Origin: an uncultured Collinsella sp.
GTDB lineage: Bacteria > Actinomycetota > Coriobacteriia > Coriobacteriales > Coriobacteriaceae
Assembly (NCBI GenBank): GCA_902496335.1
Contig: CABVAO010000076.1
Span: 1 to 6,060 of the forward strand
Direction of reading: 5' to 3'
Length of the DNA stretch: 6,060 nt
Shown: piece after piece, positions 6,055-6,060 of the stretch
Layout of the letters: the number at the start of each line of letters is the position of its first letter
Position numbering within the stretch: position 1 is the first letter of the stretch
Notes under the pieces: generated by a model
What the model was told of the DNA's origin: nothing
The model's database searches: none
The model's input: only the letters and a program-made list of their open reading frames with translations
Position numbers and translations under genes: made by a program

Positions 6055-6060
6055 AGCAGG

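Overview
The window looks like a chromosomal piece of a high-GC Gram-positive anaerobe, most likely a member of the Coriobacteriia such as Collinsella. This rests on the GC-rich codon use, a NagB of the short (about 242-residue) Gram-positive type, and a very large STAND-ATPase/BTAD regulator of a kind common in that class. The assignment is inference from sequence style; no database was searched.

Layout. Bases 1-218 are an upstream edge and leader with no convincing gene, including GC-rich segments that can pair in mutually exclusive ways. Next comes nagB (219-947, +), glucosamine-6-phosphate deaminase, closed by a strong intrinsic terminator (980-1007). A relatively AT-rich intergenic region (1008-1391) holds weak promoter-like sequences and a pair of near-identical 11-bp direct repeats just before the next gene. 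Bases 1392-4391 (+) encode a 999-residue regulator with an N-terminal STAND ATPase, a long helical middle, and a C-terminal SARP-type winged helix plus BTAD domain. It converges with a minus-strand block made of yhbY (4461-4760, a CRM-domain ribosome-associated RNA-binding protein) and, upstream of it, a class I SAM-dependent methyltransferase (4919-5806). The intrinsic terminator for yhbY lies between the convergent genes, and its T-run overlaps the regulator's stop codon on the other strand.

The right end (5807-6060) has no convincing gene. Read on the minus strand it is a structured leader that ends in an intrinsic terminator only 6 nt before the methyltransferase Shine-Dalgarno sequence. 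That geometry leaves no room for a promoter between terminator and gene, so the methyltransferase should be expressed by read-through or controlled antitermination. I could not match the leader to a known riboswitch class. A long 14-bp bulged hairpin sits at the extreme right edge and may belong to a dispersed repeat.

How the genes fit together: nagB is ordinary amino-sugar catabolism, feeding glucosamine-6-phosphate into glycolysis. The large regulator appears to be an orphan with no obvious target cluster in view. yhbY is a ribosome-assembly housekeeping gene. The methyltransferase substrate cannot be told from the sequence. The two most interesting items are the attenuator-like methyltransferase leader and the reversed-order BTAD regulator with its putative operator repeats.
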